NCBI RefSeq assembly: GCF_017526105.1
Contig: NZ_CP071839.1
Coordinates: 8,222,001 to 8,286,000, forward strand
Reading direction: 5' to 3'
Length of the DNA: 64,000 nucleotides
Source of the DNA: Streptomyces cyanogenus
Lineage (GTDB): Bacteria > Actinomycetota > Actinomycetes > Streptomycetales > Streptomycetaceae
The translations under genes were made by a program, and so were the position numbers. Under the pieces are notes generated by a model. That model ran no database searches and had not been told where the DNA came from. It worked only from the letters and a program-made list of their open reading frames with translations. This document shows positions 56,797 to 64,000 of the stretch, piece after piece. Numbering within the stretch: position 1 is the first letter of the stretch; every line of letters begins with the position of its first letter.

Positions 56797-58401
56797 ATGA
56801 TCACCGTTCGTGACGCCGAGCTGCGCGCCGGCGCCCGCCTCCTGGTCTCCGGTGTCTCCTTCACCGTCTCCCCCGGGGACCGGATCGGCCTCGTCGGCCG
56901 CAACGGCGCCGGCAAGACAACCCTCCTGACCGCCCTCGCCGGACGGACCAGGCCCGCCGCAGGCGTGGTCACCCACACCGGGCCGGTCGGCTTCCTGGCG
57001 CAGGACTCGCGCGCCGCCGACCCGGCCGTGACCGTCACCGACCGCATCCTGTCCGCCCGCGGCCTGGACGGCGCGCTGCGCAGCCTGCGCGAGGCCGAGG
57101 CGGCGATGGCCGACGCCGCCGGCGCGGCGGCGCTGGAGCGGGCGATGCGTGCCTACGCGCGCGCAGAGGCCGCCTTCCAGGCCGGCGGCGGGTACGCCGC
57201 GGAGGCCGAGGCGGCCCGCGTCGCGGCCGGACTCGGCCTGCCCGAACGGGTGCTGGGCGAGCCCGTCGGCGCCCTCTCCGGCGGCCAGAAGCGTCGCGTG
57301 GAACTCGCCCGCATCCTGTTCGCGGGCACCGACCGCACCCTGCTGCTGGACGAGCCGACCAACCACCTGGACGCCGACTCGCAGGCCTGGCTGCGCGCCT
57401 TCCTCCAGGCCCACCAGGGCGGACTCGTGCTGATCAGCCACGACACGGCCCTGCTCACCGACGTCGTCAACCGCGTCTTCCACCTGGACGCCACCCGGGC
57501 CGCCCTCGACATCCACAACACGGGCTGGCGGACGTACCTGAGCCGGCGCGAGGCGGACGAGCGGCGCCGCACCCGGGAGCGGACGAGCGCCGAACGCAAG
57601 GCCGCCGCCCTGCACGCACAGGCCGACCGGATGAAGGCCCGCTCCGCCACCGCCACCATGGCCCGGAGCATGGCCCGGCGGGCCGACCGGATGCTGGCCG
57701 GGCTGGAACCGGCCCGGCGTACCGAGAAGACCGCCCGCATCCGGCTGCCCGAGCCCGCCCCGTGCGGGCGCACACCGCTCGGGGCGATCAGTCTCGCCAA
57801 GTCCTACGGCGGCCACCGCGTCCTCGACGGGGTCGACCTGGCGGTCGACCGGGGCAGCCGGCTGGTCGTACTCGGCCTCAACGGCGCCGGGAAGACCACC
57901 CTGCTGCGCATCCTCGCCGGCGCCGAACGGCCCGACGGCGGACGCGTGGTGCACGGCCACGGACTGCGCCTGGGCTACTTCGCCCAGGAGCACGACACCC
58001 TCCGCGCCGGGCGCACGGTGCTGGAGAACCTCACCCTGGCCGCACCGCACCTGAGTCCGGGTGAGGCACGGCGCGTGCTGGGCGCCTTCCTGTTCACCGG
58101 CGACGACGCGGACAAGCCCGCCGGTGTGCTCTCCGGCGGGGAGAAGACCCGGCTGGCGCTGGCCGGCCTGGTGCACTCGGGGGCGAACGTGCTGCTGCTC
58201 GACGAGCCGACCAACAACCTCGACCCGGCGTCCCGCGACGAGGTGCTGGCCGCGGTCGGGTCCTATCCCGGCGCGATCATGATGGTCACGCACGACGAGG
58301 GCGCCGTCGACGCGCTGCGACCGGACCGGGTGCTGCTCCTGCCGGACGCGGCCGAGGACCTGTGGAACGAGGACTACCGGGACCTGATCGCCCTGGCCTG
58401 A
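56797..58401 (+). CDS. ABC-F ribosome-associated ATPase
   Basis: 534 residues: two ATP-binding cassettes and no membrane domain. The first has 'GLVGRNGAGKTTLLTALAG', 'LSGGQKRRVELARIL' and 'LLLDEPTNHLDADSQAWL'. A charged coiled-coil linker follows (about 245-300, 'RTRERTSAERKAAALHAQAD'). The second cassette has 'LNGAGKTTLLRILAG', 'LSGGEKTRLALAGL' and 'LLLDEPTNNLDPASRDEV'. The linker (P-site tRNA-interaction motif) is of the length seen in antibiotic-resistance members. It probably binds the ribosome and displaces a 50S drug, or helps stalled ribosomes. ATG 56797 follows GGAG. Confidence 0.92.
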   Translation: MITVRDAELRAGARLLVSGVSFTVSPGDRIGLVGRNGAGKTTLLTALAGRTRPAAGVVTHTGPVGFLAQDSRAADPAVTVTDRILSARGLDGALRSLREAEAAMADAAGAAALERAMRAYARAEAAFQAGGGYAAEAEAARVAAGLGLPERVLGEPVGALSGGQKRRVELARILFAGTDRTLLLDEPTNHLDADSQAWLRAFLQAHQGGLVLISHDTALLTDVVNRVFHLDATRAALDIHNTGWRTYLSRREADERRRTRERTSAERKAAALHAQADRMKARSATATMARSMARRADRMLAGLEPARRTEKTARIRLPEPAPCGRTPLGAISLAKSYGGHRVLDGVDLAVDRGSRLVVLGLNGAGKTTLLRILAGAERPDGGRVVHGHGLRLGYFAQEHDTLRAGRTVLENLTLAAPHLSPGEARRVLGAFLFTGDDADKPAGVLSGGEKTRLALAGLVHSGANVLLLDEPTNNLDPASRDEVLAAVGSYPGAIMMVTHDEGAVDALRPDRVLLLPDAAEDLWNEDYRDLIALA

Positions 58402-58520
58402 CACCGGTTTCCGCCCTCCGGCCAACGGGTCCGGGGGCGTTGTCAGTGGCTCCCTTTACCGTGAGGAGCAGTTGAGGACCTGCGGGAACGGCCGCGGGTC
58501 CGACTGGGGAGGGGTCTGCC

Positions 58521-59972
58521 ATGTCCACGGGGTCCGCGGTGTCGACGACGTATCTGGAACTGTCGCAGGAGGGCGACGGCGCCCACAAGTTCTACGAGGT
58601 GACGGTCGACGGGCAGGTGGTGACCGTGCGGTACGGCCGGATCGGCGCCGCCGGGCAGACGCAGACGACGACGTTCCCGACCGCGGAGAAGGCGCGGGCC
58701 GCCGCCGCGAAGAAGGTGGGGGAGAAGGTCCGCAAGGGATACGCCCCGGCCGTCCCGGGCGGGCGTGCCCCGCGTGCGGTGACCCGCCGTCAGGTCAGCT
58801 CCGCGCCGTCCACCGCACGGGCCGTGGCACCGGTGCTGTGGCGGTTCCGCACCGGCTCCGCCGCGTTCGGCATCCATGTCGACGACGAGCGCTGCTGGGT
58901 GGGCAATCAGGCCGGTGACGTCTACACGCTGGACCACGAGGGCGCCGTCCTGGCCCGCTTCAGCCTGCCGGACGGCGTGAAGTGCCTGGTCGCCGACGAC
59001 TTCTGGATCTACGCCGGCTGCGACGACGGCAAGGTGTACGACCTCTCCTCCAAACTGCCCTTCGCCGCCTACGACATCGCCGCCGATGTCGACATCTTCT
59101 GGCTGGACATCCACGAGGGAGTCCTGGACGTCTCCGACCGCGACGGCCGGCTCACGGTCATCGACCACGAGGACGAACACCAGTGGTCCCGCCGCAGCCA
59201 GGGCGAGCACGCCTGGATGGTCCGCGCCGACGACCGCGCCGTCTACCACGGCCACCACCGGGGCGTCACCGCCTACGCGCCCGACGGCGGCGGCGAGTTG
59301 TGGCACACGCCCACCAAGGGCGGCGTGCTGTTCGGCTGGCAGGAGGAGGACGCGGTGTACGCCGGCACCGCGCACCGCGTGGTCCAGCGGCTGTCCAAGG
59401 AAACCGGCGCGATCGAGGCGACGTACGCCTGCGACAGCGCGGTGTACTCGTGCGCCACCTCGCCCGGCGGCCGGTTCGTCTTCGCCGGGGACTCCGCCTC
59501 CTCCGTCTACTGCTTCGACCGGGACGGCCGACGGCTGTGGAAGCTCGGCACGGGCAGCGGCTCGGCGCTGTCGATGCAGTACCGAGACGAGCGGCTGTAC
59601 CTGGTCACCACCGACGGCTCGCTGGTGTGCGTCGACGCGAGCGAGGCGGCGATCTCTGCGGCCCAGCAGGGCACGGTGCCGGTGGTACGGGACGTCAAGC
59701 TCGCCGCCGCTCTTCCCACGTACGCCCCGGCGACGGCCGTGACCGCGGTGTCCACGGTCGCCCAGGCACCCGCCGGAGCGGTGGTGGTCGAGTGCGTCCA
59801 GGAGGCGGGCCGGCTCCGGGTGCACGTGCTCTCCGACGGCTACGACTCCTCCTGGAACGTCCAGTTCCCGCGCGCGATACGCGAACCCGGCGCCCGGTAC
59901 GTCGTCGACGCCCTGCATCCGGCGGCGGGCGGCTTCTACCGCGTCCGCGGCGACATCCGCCGCCTGCTCTGA
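58521..59972 (+). CDS. WGR-domain protein with beta-propeller
   Basis: 483 residues. The N-terminal WGR domain (about 8-75) contains 'KFYEVTVDGQVVTVRYGRIG' and 'GQTQTTTFPTAEKARAAAAK', with Tyr-Gly-Arg replacing Trp-Gly-Arg. A linker leads to a roughly 300-residue propeller with repeated blades: 'CWVGNQAGDVYTLDHEG', 'WIYAGCDDGKVYDLSSKLPF', 'AWMVRADDRAVYHGHHRGVT' and 'FVFAGDSASSVYCFDRDGRR', as in PQQ/WD-type propellers. In eukaryotes WGR binds nicked DNA in PARPs; bacterial WGR proteins are uncharacterised. Cytoplasmic, stands alone. Confidence 0.88.
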   Translation: MSTGSAVSTTYLELSQEGDGAHKFYEVTVDGQVVTVRYGRIGAAGQTQTTTFPTAEKARAAAAKKVGEKVRKGYAPAVPGGRAPRAVTRRQVSSAPSTARAVAPVLWRFRTGSAAFGIHVDDERCWVGNQAGDVYTLDHEGAVLARFSLPDGVKCLVADDFWIYAGCDDGKVYDLSSKLPFAAYDIAADVDIFWLDIHEGVLDVSDRDGRLTVIDHEDEHQWSRRSQGEHAWMVRADDRAVYHGHHRGVTAYAPDGGGELWHTPTKGGVLFGWQEEDAVYAGTAHRVVQRLSKETGAIEATYACDSAVYSCATSPGGRFVFAGDSASSVYCFDRDGRRLWKLGTGSGSALSMQYRDERLYLVTTDGSLVCVDASEAAISAAQQGTVPVVRDVKLAAALPTYAPATAVTAVSTVAQAPAGAVVVECVQEAGRLRVHVLSDGYDSSWNVQFPRAIREPGARYVVDALHPAAGGFYRVRGDIRRLL

Positions 59973-60158
59973 CGCGCTGTCACCCGACCGGACCGAGCGG
60001 CCGGCAGGACACCGGCAGCTCGTGGGCGCGTCCCGCCCCACCCGACGTCCCCGCCTCCACCCGGTAAAGCCGGGCCCTGGGCCTCCGCGTCACCGCCTCC
60101 TCGAGGCGCCCTGCGCAATCGAATACCGGGTGGGTGCGAGTGCGTCCGGGCGCCCGGG

Positions 60159-61730
60159 TCAGGGGTGCACGGGCGCTGCCCTCCCGAGGATTTCCCGGGC
60201 GGCGGGGAGTGCCTGGGTGCGGTCCTCGGGGACCACACCGACGCGGGTGCGGCGGTCCAGCAGGTCGGACTCGTCCAGGGCGCCCTCGTGGTGGACGGCC
60301 CAGAGGAGTTCGGCGCGGGTGACGGGGTGGCCGGGGAGCACGGGTTCGGCCAGGGTGGGGTCCTGGGCGGCGAGGGCGTGGACCACGACGGCCTCGGTGC
60401 CGTAGCGGCGGACCAGGCGGCGGGGCGCGGGCAGAGTGCGCAGCCGTTCAGGGGCGGCGGCCCCGATCAGCGGCAGCGCGGCGGTGGGGGAGGGCGCGGC
60501 ACGCAGCCCCCGTGCCCCGGCCGCGGCGTCCACGGCGTCCTGCGCCATCCGCCGGTAGGTGGTGAGCTTGCCGCCCACCACGGTGGTGACACCGTCGGGG
60601 GAGGTCAGTACGGCGTGCCGGCGGGAGATGTCGGAGGTGCGGTCCGGGGAGCCGCCCGCGGAGGCGTCCAGCAGCGGGCGCAGTCCGGCGAAGGCGCCGA
60701 CCACCTCGTCCCGGCCGACCGGCACGTCCAGGGCGGAGCCGAGGACGTCCAGGAGGAAGCCGATGTCGGTCTCGGGCACCTCCGGCACGTCCGGTATGCC
60801 GCCCTCGACCGGCTCGTCGGTGAGGCCGACGTAGACCCGGCCGTCGCCCTGGGGCAGGACCAGCACGAAGCGGTTGGTCTCCCCGGGGATCGGGATGTGC
60901 AGGCCGGCCGGCAGGGCACCGAGCCGCTCCGAGCGCAGGACCAGGTGGGTGCCGCGGGACGGCCGGATGCGGATGCCGTCGGCGAGGGTGCCCGCCCACA
61001 CCCCGGTGGCGTTGATCACGGCGCGTGCCCTGATCTCGCCCACCTCACCGGTGAGTTCGTCCCGGACGCGGGCCCCCGTACCGGTCAGCTCCAGCGCGCG
61101 GACCCGGGTCAGTACTCGGGCGCCGCGCGCGGCGGCCGTCCTGGCCAGGGCGGTCACCAGGCGCGCGTCGTCCGTCACCCTGCCGTCCCAGGACAGCAGT
61201 CCGCCGCGCAGACCGGCCGCGCGGACCGACGGCGCCAGGTGCCGGGCTTCCGTCGCCGACAGCCGGCGCGGAGCGGGCAGTACCTGGCGCGGGGTCCGGG
61301 CAGCCAGCCGCAGCATGTCCCCGGCCCGGAACCCGGCCCACGCCAGCGAGGCCTGGGCCCGGGACACCAGCGGGGTCAGCGGCAGCACGAACGGCTGGGC
61401 GGCCACCAGGTGCGGGGCCGTCCGGGTCATCAGCACCCCGCGTTCGACCGCGCTCTCGTGCGCGACGTCGAACTGCGCCGAGGCGAGATAGCGCAGCCCC
61501 CCGTGGATGAGCTTCGAGCTCCAGCGGGACGTGCCGAAGGCCAGGTCGTGGGCGTCCACCGCGACGACGTCCAGTCCGCGGGCCGCCGCGTCCAGCGCGA
61601 CACCGGCCCCGGTGGCGCCGAGCCCGACGACCAGGACGTCGGCGGTACGGCCGCCCGCGGCCTCGGCCAGTTCCCGGCGGCGCCGGTGTGCGCTCAGGGA
61701 CGAGCCGGGCGCGGCCTCGGTATGGCTCAT
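60159..61730 (-). CDS. glpD: Glycerol-3-phosphate dehydrogenase (GlpD-type)
   Basis: 523 residues. FAD-binding 'VLVVGLGATGAGVALDAAAR', 'SSKLIHGGLRYLA', 'INATGVWAGTLADGIRIRPS', 'RFVLVLPQGDGRVYVGLTDE' and 'TTVVGGKLTTYRRMAQDAVD' are the standard GlpD blocks, followed by the C-terminal cap domain ('RTLPAPRRLVRRYGTEAVVV'). It oxidises glycerol-3-phosphate to dihydroxyacetone phosphate and passes electrons to the membrane. Its ATG overlaps the TetR stop (ATGA), so the two are coupled. The divergent flavoenzyme gene makes an alkyl-DHAP-type context. Confidence 0.93.
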   Translation of the reverse strand: MSHTEAAPGSSLSAHRRRRELAEAAGGRTADVLVVGLGATGAGVALDAAARGLDVVAVDAHDLAFGTSRWSSKLIHGGLRYLASAQFDVAHESAVERGVLMTRTAPHLVAAQPFVLPLTPLVSRAQASLAWAGFRAGDMLRLAARTPRQVLPAPRRLSATEARHLAPSVRAAGLRGGLLSWDGRVTDDARLVTALARTAAARGARVLTRVRALELTGTGARVRDELTGEVGEIRARAVINATGVWAGTLADGIRIRPSRGTHLVLRSERLGALPAGLHIPIPGETNRFVLVLPQGDGRVYVGLTDEPVEGGIPDVPEVPETDIGFLLDVLGSALDVPVGRDEVVGAFAGLRPLLDASAGGSPDRTSDISRRHAVLTSPDGVTTVVGGKLTTYRRMAQDAVDAAAGARGLRAAPSPTAALPLIGAAAPERLRTLPAPRRLVRRYGTEAVVVHALAAQDPTLAEPVLPGHPVTRAELLWAVHHEGALDESDLLDRRTRVGVVPEDRTQALPAAREILGRAAPVHP

Positions 61731-62338
61731 GGCGTCAGGGTCCTCTCCAGGAGGGTGCGCAGCTCACCGAGGAACGCGGCGGAGTCCAGCTCCGGATCGT
61801 CCTCGTCGGTCATCGTGCGCAGGGACAGGGTGAAGGACTGCACGGTCAGCAGCACGGTGCGCGCCTGCCGTTCGGCGTGGCCGGGCCGTACCGAACCGTC
61901 CGCGTGGCCCTCGCGCAGCGCGTCGCCCAGCAGGGCCAGCAGCGCCTCCTGGCTCGCGCCGCGCCGGTCGAGGACGTACGGCAGGAGCAGTTCCGGATCG
62001 ACGTCGACGATCTTGCGGAACAGGGGATGGGCCCGGAACGCCTCGACCCCGGCCACGAGTCCGTCCACGATCCGGGCGCGCGTGCCGGTGCCGGGTGCGG
62101 GCTCCGGTATGGCCCGGGTGGCCACGTCGATCCACTCCCGGGTCATCAGGTCCCCGACGAGGGTCTGCAGGTCCGGCCAGCGCCGGTACAGCGTCATCCG
62201 GGAGACACCGGCGCGGCGTGCCACGTCGGCGAGCGTGGTGCGCCGTACCCCGACGGCCAGCACACAGTCGCGCACCGCGTCGAGCACGGCGTCGTTGTCG
62301 GAACCACCACCCGAACCGTTGTGACGAATAGGCGTCAT
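61727..62338 (-). CDS. TetR-family transcriptional regulator
   Basis: 203 residues. Helix-turn-helix at about 15-65: 'AVLDAVRDCVLAVGVRRTTL' and 'VARRAGVSRMTLYRRWPDLQ'. The C-terminal ligand domain is of the TetR_C type. ATG 62338. It lies upstream of and overlaps glpD, and is divergent from the alkyl-DHAP-synthase-like gene, so it probably controls both. Repeats around its start codon are candidate operators. Confidence 0.93.
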   Translation of the reverse strand: MTPIRHNGSGGGSDNDAVLDAVRDCVLAVGVRRTTLADVARRAGVSRMTLYRRWPDLQTLVGDLMTREWIDVATRAIPEPAPGTGTRARIVDGLVAGVEAFRAHPLFRKIVDVDPELLLPYVLDRRGASQEALLALLGDALREGHADGSVRPGHAERQARTVLLTVQSFTLSLRTMTDEDDPELDSAAFLGELRTLLERTLTP

Positions 62339-62353
62339 GTGTCACAGTGTAAC
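62339..62353. promoter_or_regulatory. TetR operator candidate
   Basis: GTGTCAC and GTGTAAC are repeated directly with one base between (62339-62353), immediately upstream of the TetR start and in the gap to the divergent flavoenzyme gene. This part is AT-richer than its surroundings, as expected for an overlapping promoter and operator. Confidence 0.45.
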
Positions 62354-62455
62354 GCCCCGGGGCTCGGAAGGAAGCGGCCCGGCCCGGAGACGGCAGCCGA
62401 GCCGCGCGGACCGAGCACCCCGACCAGCACACCGACCTGTGAGGACGACCGTTCA

Positions 62456-64000
62456 ATGGACATGCTGTGGAACGGCTGGGGCGACCCGGCCAAGGCGGCG
62501 CCGCTGCCCGAGGCGGTGACCGGGCTGCTGCGCGACCTGCTCGGCGTCAAGCCGCGCAGCACCCCCGCCCCCGGCCTGGAGGACATCCGCCCGCCCGCCC
62601 CCACGGCCGCCCCCGCCGCCCTGCGCGCCCTCGCCGCAGCCGTCGGCGACGAACACGTGCGCACGGACGCGGAGAGCCGTGTCCGGCACACCCGCGGCAA
62701 GTCCACCCCCGACCTGCTGCGCATCCGCGCCGGCGACGTCACCGACGTCCCGCAGGCCGTCGTGCTGCCCGCCACCCACGACGAGGTCCTCGCCGTCCTC
62801 GGCGCCTGCGCCGCACACGGCCTCGCCGTCGTGCCCTTCGGCGGCGGCACCTCGGTGGTGGGCGGACTGGCCCCGCAGCGCAGCGCGTTCATCGCCCTGG
62901 ACCTGCGCCGCATGAACCGCCTGCTCGACCTGGACCCCGTCTCCCGCACCGCCGTCCTCCAGCCCGGCCTGCGCGCCCCCGAGGCCGAAGCCCTGCTCGC
63001 CGGACACGGCTTCACCCTCGGCCACTTCCCGCAGTCCTTCGAATGGGCCACCATCGGCGGCTTCGCGGCGGCCCGCTCCAGCGGCCAGGCGTCCGCGGGG
63101 TACGGCCGCTTCGACGAGATGGTGCTCGGACTGACCCTCGCCACCCCCGAGGGCACCATCGAGACCGGCCGCGCCCCCCGCTCCGCCGCCGGACCCGACC
63201 TGCGCCAGCTGATCCTGGGCTCCGAGGGCGCCTTCGGCGTCATCACCTCCGTCACCGTACGGATCCGCCCGCTGCCCGAGGTGCGGGTGTACGAGGGCTG
63301 GCGGTTCGGCTCCTTCGAGGAGGGCGCCGCCGCGCTGCGCCGGCTCGCCCAGGACGGACCCCGGCCGACCGTGCTGCGCCTGTCCGACGAGACCGAGACG
63401 CTCATCGGCCTCGCCCAGCCCGACGCCATCGGCGCCGACCCGGCCCAGGGCGGCGCGGGCTGCCTGGCGATCGCCGGGTACGAGGGGACGGCCGAGGACA
63501 CCGCCTACCGCCGCGAGCGGGCGGCGGCCGTCCTGACGGACTGCGGCGGCACCTCGGCCGGCGCCGAACCGGGCGAACGCTGGGCGCACGGCCGCTACTC
63601 CGCGCCGTACCTGCGCGACGCCCTGCTCGACGTCGGCGCCTTCGCCGAGACGCTGGAGACCGCGGCCTTCTGGTCCCGCGTCCCCGAGTTGTACGAGGGC
63701 GTCCGCACCGCCCTGACCGACACCCTCACCCGGGCCGGCACCCCGCCCCTGGTGATGTGCCACATCTCCCACGTGTACGAGAACGGCGCCTCCCTGTACT
63801 TCACCGTCGTCAGTGCCCAGGGCGAGGACCCGGTGGCGCACTGGACGCCCGCCAAGCACGCGGCCAACGAGGCCGTGCTCGCGGCCGGCGGCACCATCTC
63901 CCACCACCACGGGGTCGGCACCGACCACCGCGACTGGTACGTCCGCGAGGCCGGCCCGCTCGGCGTCTCGGCCCTGCGCGCCGTCAAGCGCCGCCTGGAC
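62456..64000 (+). CDS. FAD-binding oxidase, alkyl-DHAP synthase-like, 3' truncated
   Basis: 515 codons are visible from ATG 62456 (GAGGA upstream) with no stop before the window end. The family is the PCMH FAD-binding oxidases: 'WNGWGDPAKAAPLPEAV' at the N terminus, 'LAVVPFGGGTSVVGGLAPQR' (FAD pyrophosphate loop), 'TLGHFPQSFEWATIGGFAAA', 'SSGQASAGYGRFDEMVLGLT', 'LILGSEGAFGVITSVTVRIR' and 'GGTISHHHGVGTDHRDW' near the end. These match alkyldihydroxyacetonephosphate synthase-type enzymes of ether-lipid synthesis. In Streptomyces similar genes lie beside GlpD and a lipid kinase. The product may make ether-like lipids or oxidise a hydroxy acid. Confidence 0.9.
   Translation, partial: MDMLWNGWGDPAKAAPLPEAVTGLLRDLLGVKPRSTPAPGLEDIRPPAPTAAPAALRALAAAVGDEHVRTDAESRVRHTRGKSTPDLLRIRAGDVTDVPQAVVLPATHDEVLAVLGACAAHGLAVVPFGGGTSVVGGLAPQRSAFIALDLRRMNRLLDLDPVSRTAVLQPGLRAPEAEALLAGHGFTLGHFPQSFEWATIGGFAAARSSGQASAGYGRFDEMVLGLTLATPEGTIETGRAPRSAAGPDLRQLILGSEGAFGVITSVTVRIRPLPEVRVYEGWRFGSFEEGAAALRRLAQDGPRPTVLRLSDETETLIGLAQPDAIGADPAQGGAGCLAIAGYEGTAEDTAYRRERAAAVLTDCGGTSAGAEPGERWAHGRYSAPYLRDALLDVGAFAETLETAAFWSRVPELYEGVRTALTDTLTRAGTPPLVMCHISHVYENGASLYFTVVSAQGEDPVAHWTPAKHAANEAVLAAGGTISHHHGVGTDHRDWYVREAGPLGVSALRAVKRRLD

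Noticed and set aside
56092..60041. Two long minus-strand frames opposite the ABC-F and WGR genes
   Set aside because: Antisense shadows; the sense genes carry full motifs.
1..64000. tRNA, rRNA, CRISPR arrays, insertion sequences, integrases and attachment sites
   Set aside because: Looked for T-loop sequences, regular repeats, transposase motifs and flanking inverted repeats by eye and saw none; a dedicated search could still find a degenerate element.

Overview
The window looks like chromosomal DNA of a Streptomyces or a very close relative. GC is high throughout with the usual third-position bias. Marker families include FurA-CatC, ECF42 with a DGPF protein, DUF6131, DUF574-type methyltransferase, an RsbP-like PAS-PP2C protein, and Tat/Sec-secreted hydrolases. 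I saw no tRNA, rRNA, CRISPR array, insertion sequence, integrase or phage genes. The content is accessory, of the kind found toward Streptomyces chromosome arms: secreted enzymes, redox and stress regulation, small regulator-enzyme pairs, and several decayed genes.

Layout. 1-1.0 kb: end of a secreted-glycosidase-like gene. 1.4-4.2 kb: furA-katG operon and terminator. 4.3-5.0 kb: decayed remnants of a haem-binding HbpS gene and a SenR-like response regulator, the partners known near furS-cpeB in S. reticuli. 5.0-7.9 kb: blaB-blaA divergent from the secreted class A beta-lactamase blaL, as in S. cacaoi. 8.2-10.2 kb: a GH10 xylanase-GH62 arabinofuranosidase fusion behind two candidate operators. 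10.4-13.9 kb: small metabolic genes, one with a nonsense codon. 13.9-16.0 kb: an RsbQ-RsbP type hydrolase/PAS-phosphatase pair. 16-24 kb: secreted or cell-envelope hydrolases, plus a cis-prenyltransferase coupled to an MpaB-like oxygenase that carries EF-hands. 24-34.4 kb: a glycosyltransferase, a frameshifted LLM oxidoreductase, methyltransferase, DoxX, an ArsR/VOC pair, a SPOR-phosphodiester glycosidase, an aldo/keto reductase behind a MerR-type promoter, and a nitrilase pseudogene.

The most notable locus is 36.39-37.63 kb. A 26-residue precursor peptide ends in AWYFWY and is followed by a cytochrome P450. This is the minimal architecture of the atropopeptide RiPP family (tryptorubin A, core AWYIWY as I recall it), with Phe replacing Ile in the core. 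A strong stem-loop lies between the two genes.

37.7-42.5 kb: membrane and hypothetical proteins in a run of tightly packed minus-strand genes. 42.8-48.4 kb: a polyamine-type ABC transporter operon (potA-D-B-C) divergent from a FadR-type regulator and a soluble Cache-domain protein. 48.5-49.7 kb: an azoreductase/HxlR divergent pair. 49.9-53.7 kb: a GCS2-family ligase, a Tat-exported protein and a methyltransferase. 54.3-56.0 kb: an ECF42 sigma factor with its DGPF protein and a matching promoter. 56.8-58.4 kb: an ABC-F protein with a possible leader peptide. 58.5-60.0 kb: a WGR-propeller protein. 60.2-64 kb: TetR-GlpD divergent from an alkyl-DHAP-synthase-like flavoenzyme that runs off the window.
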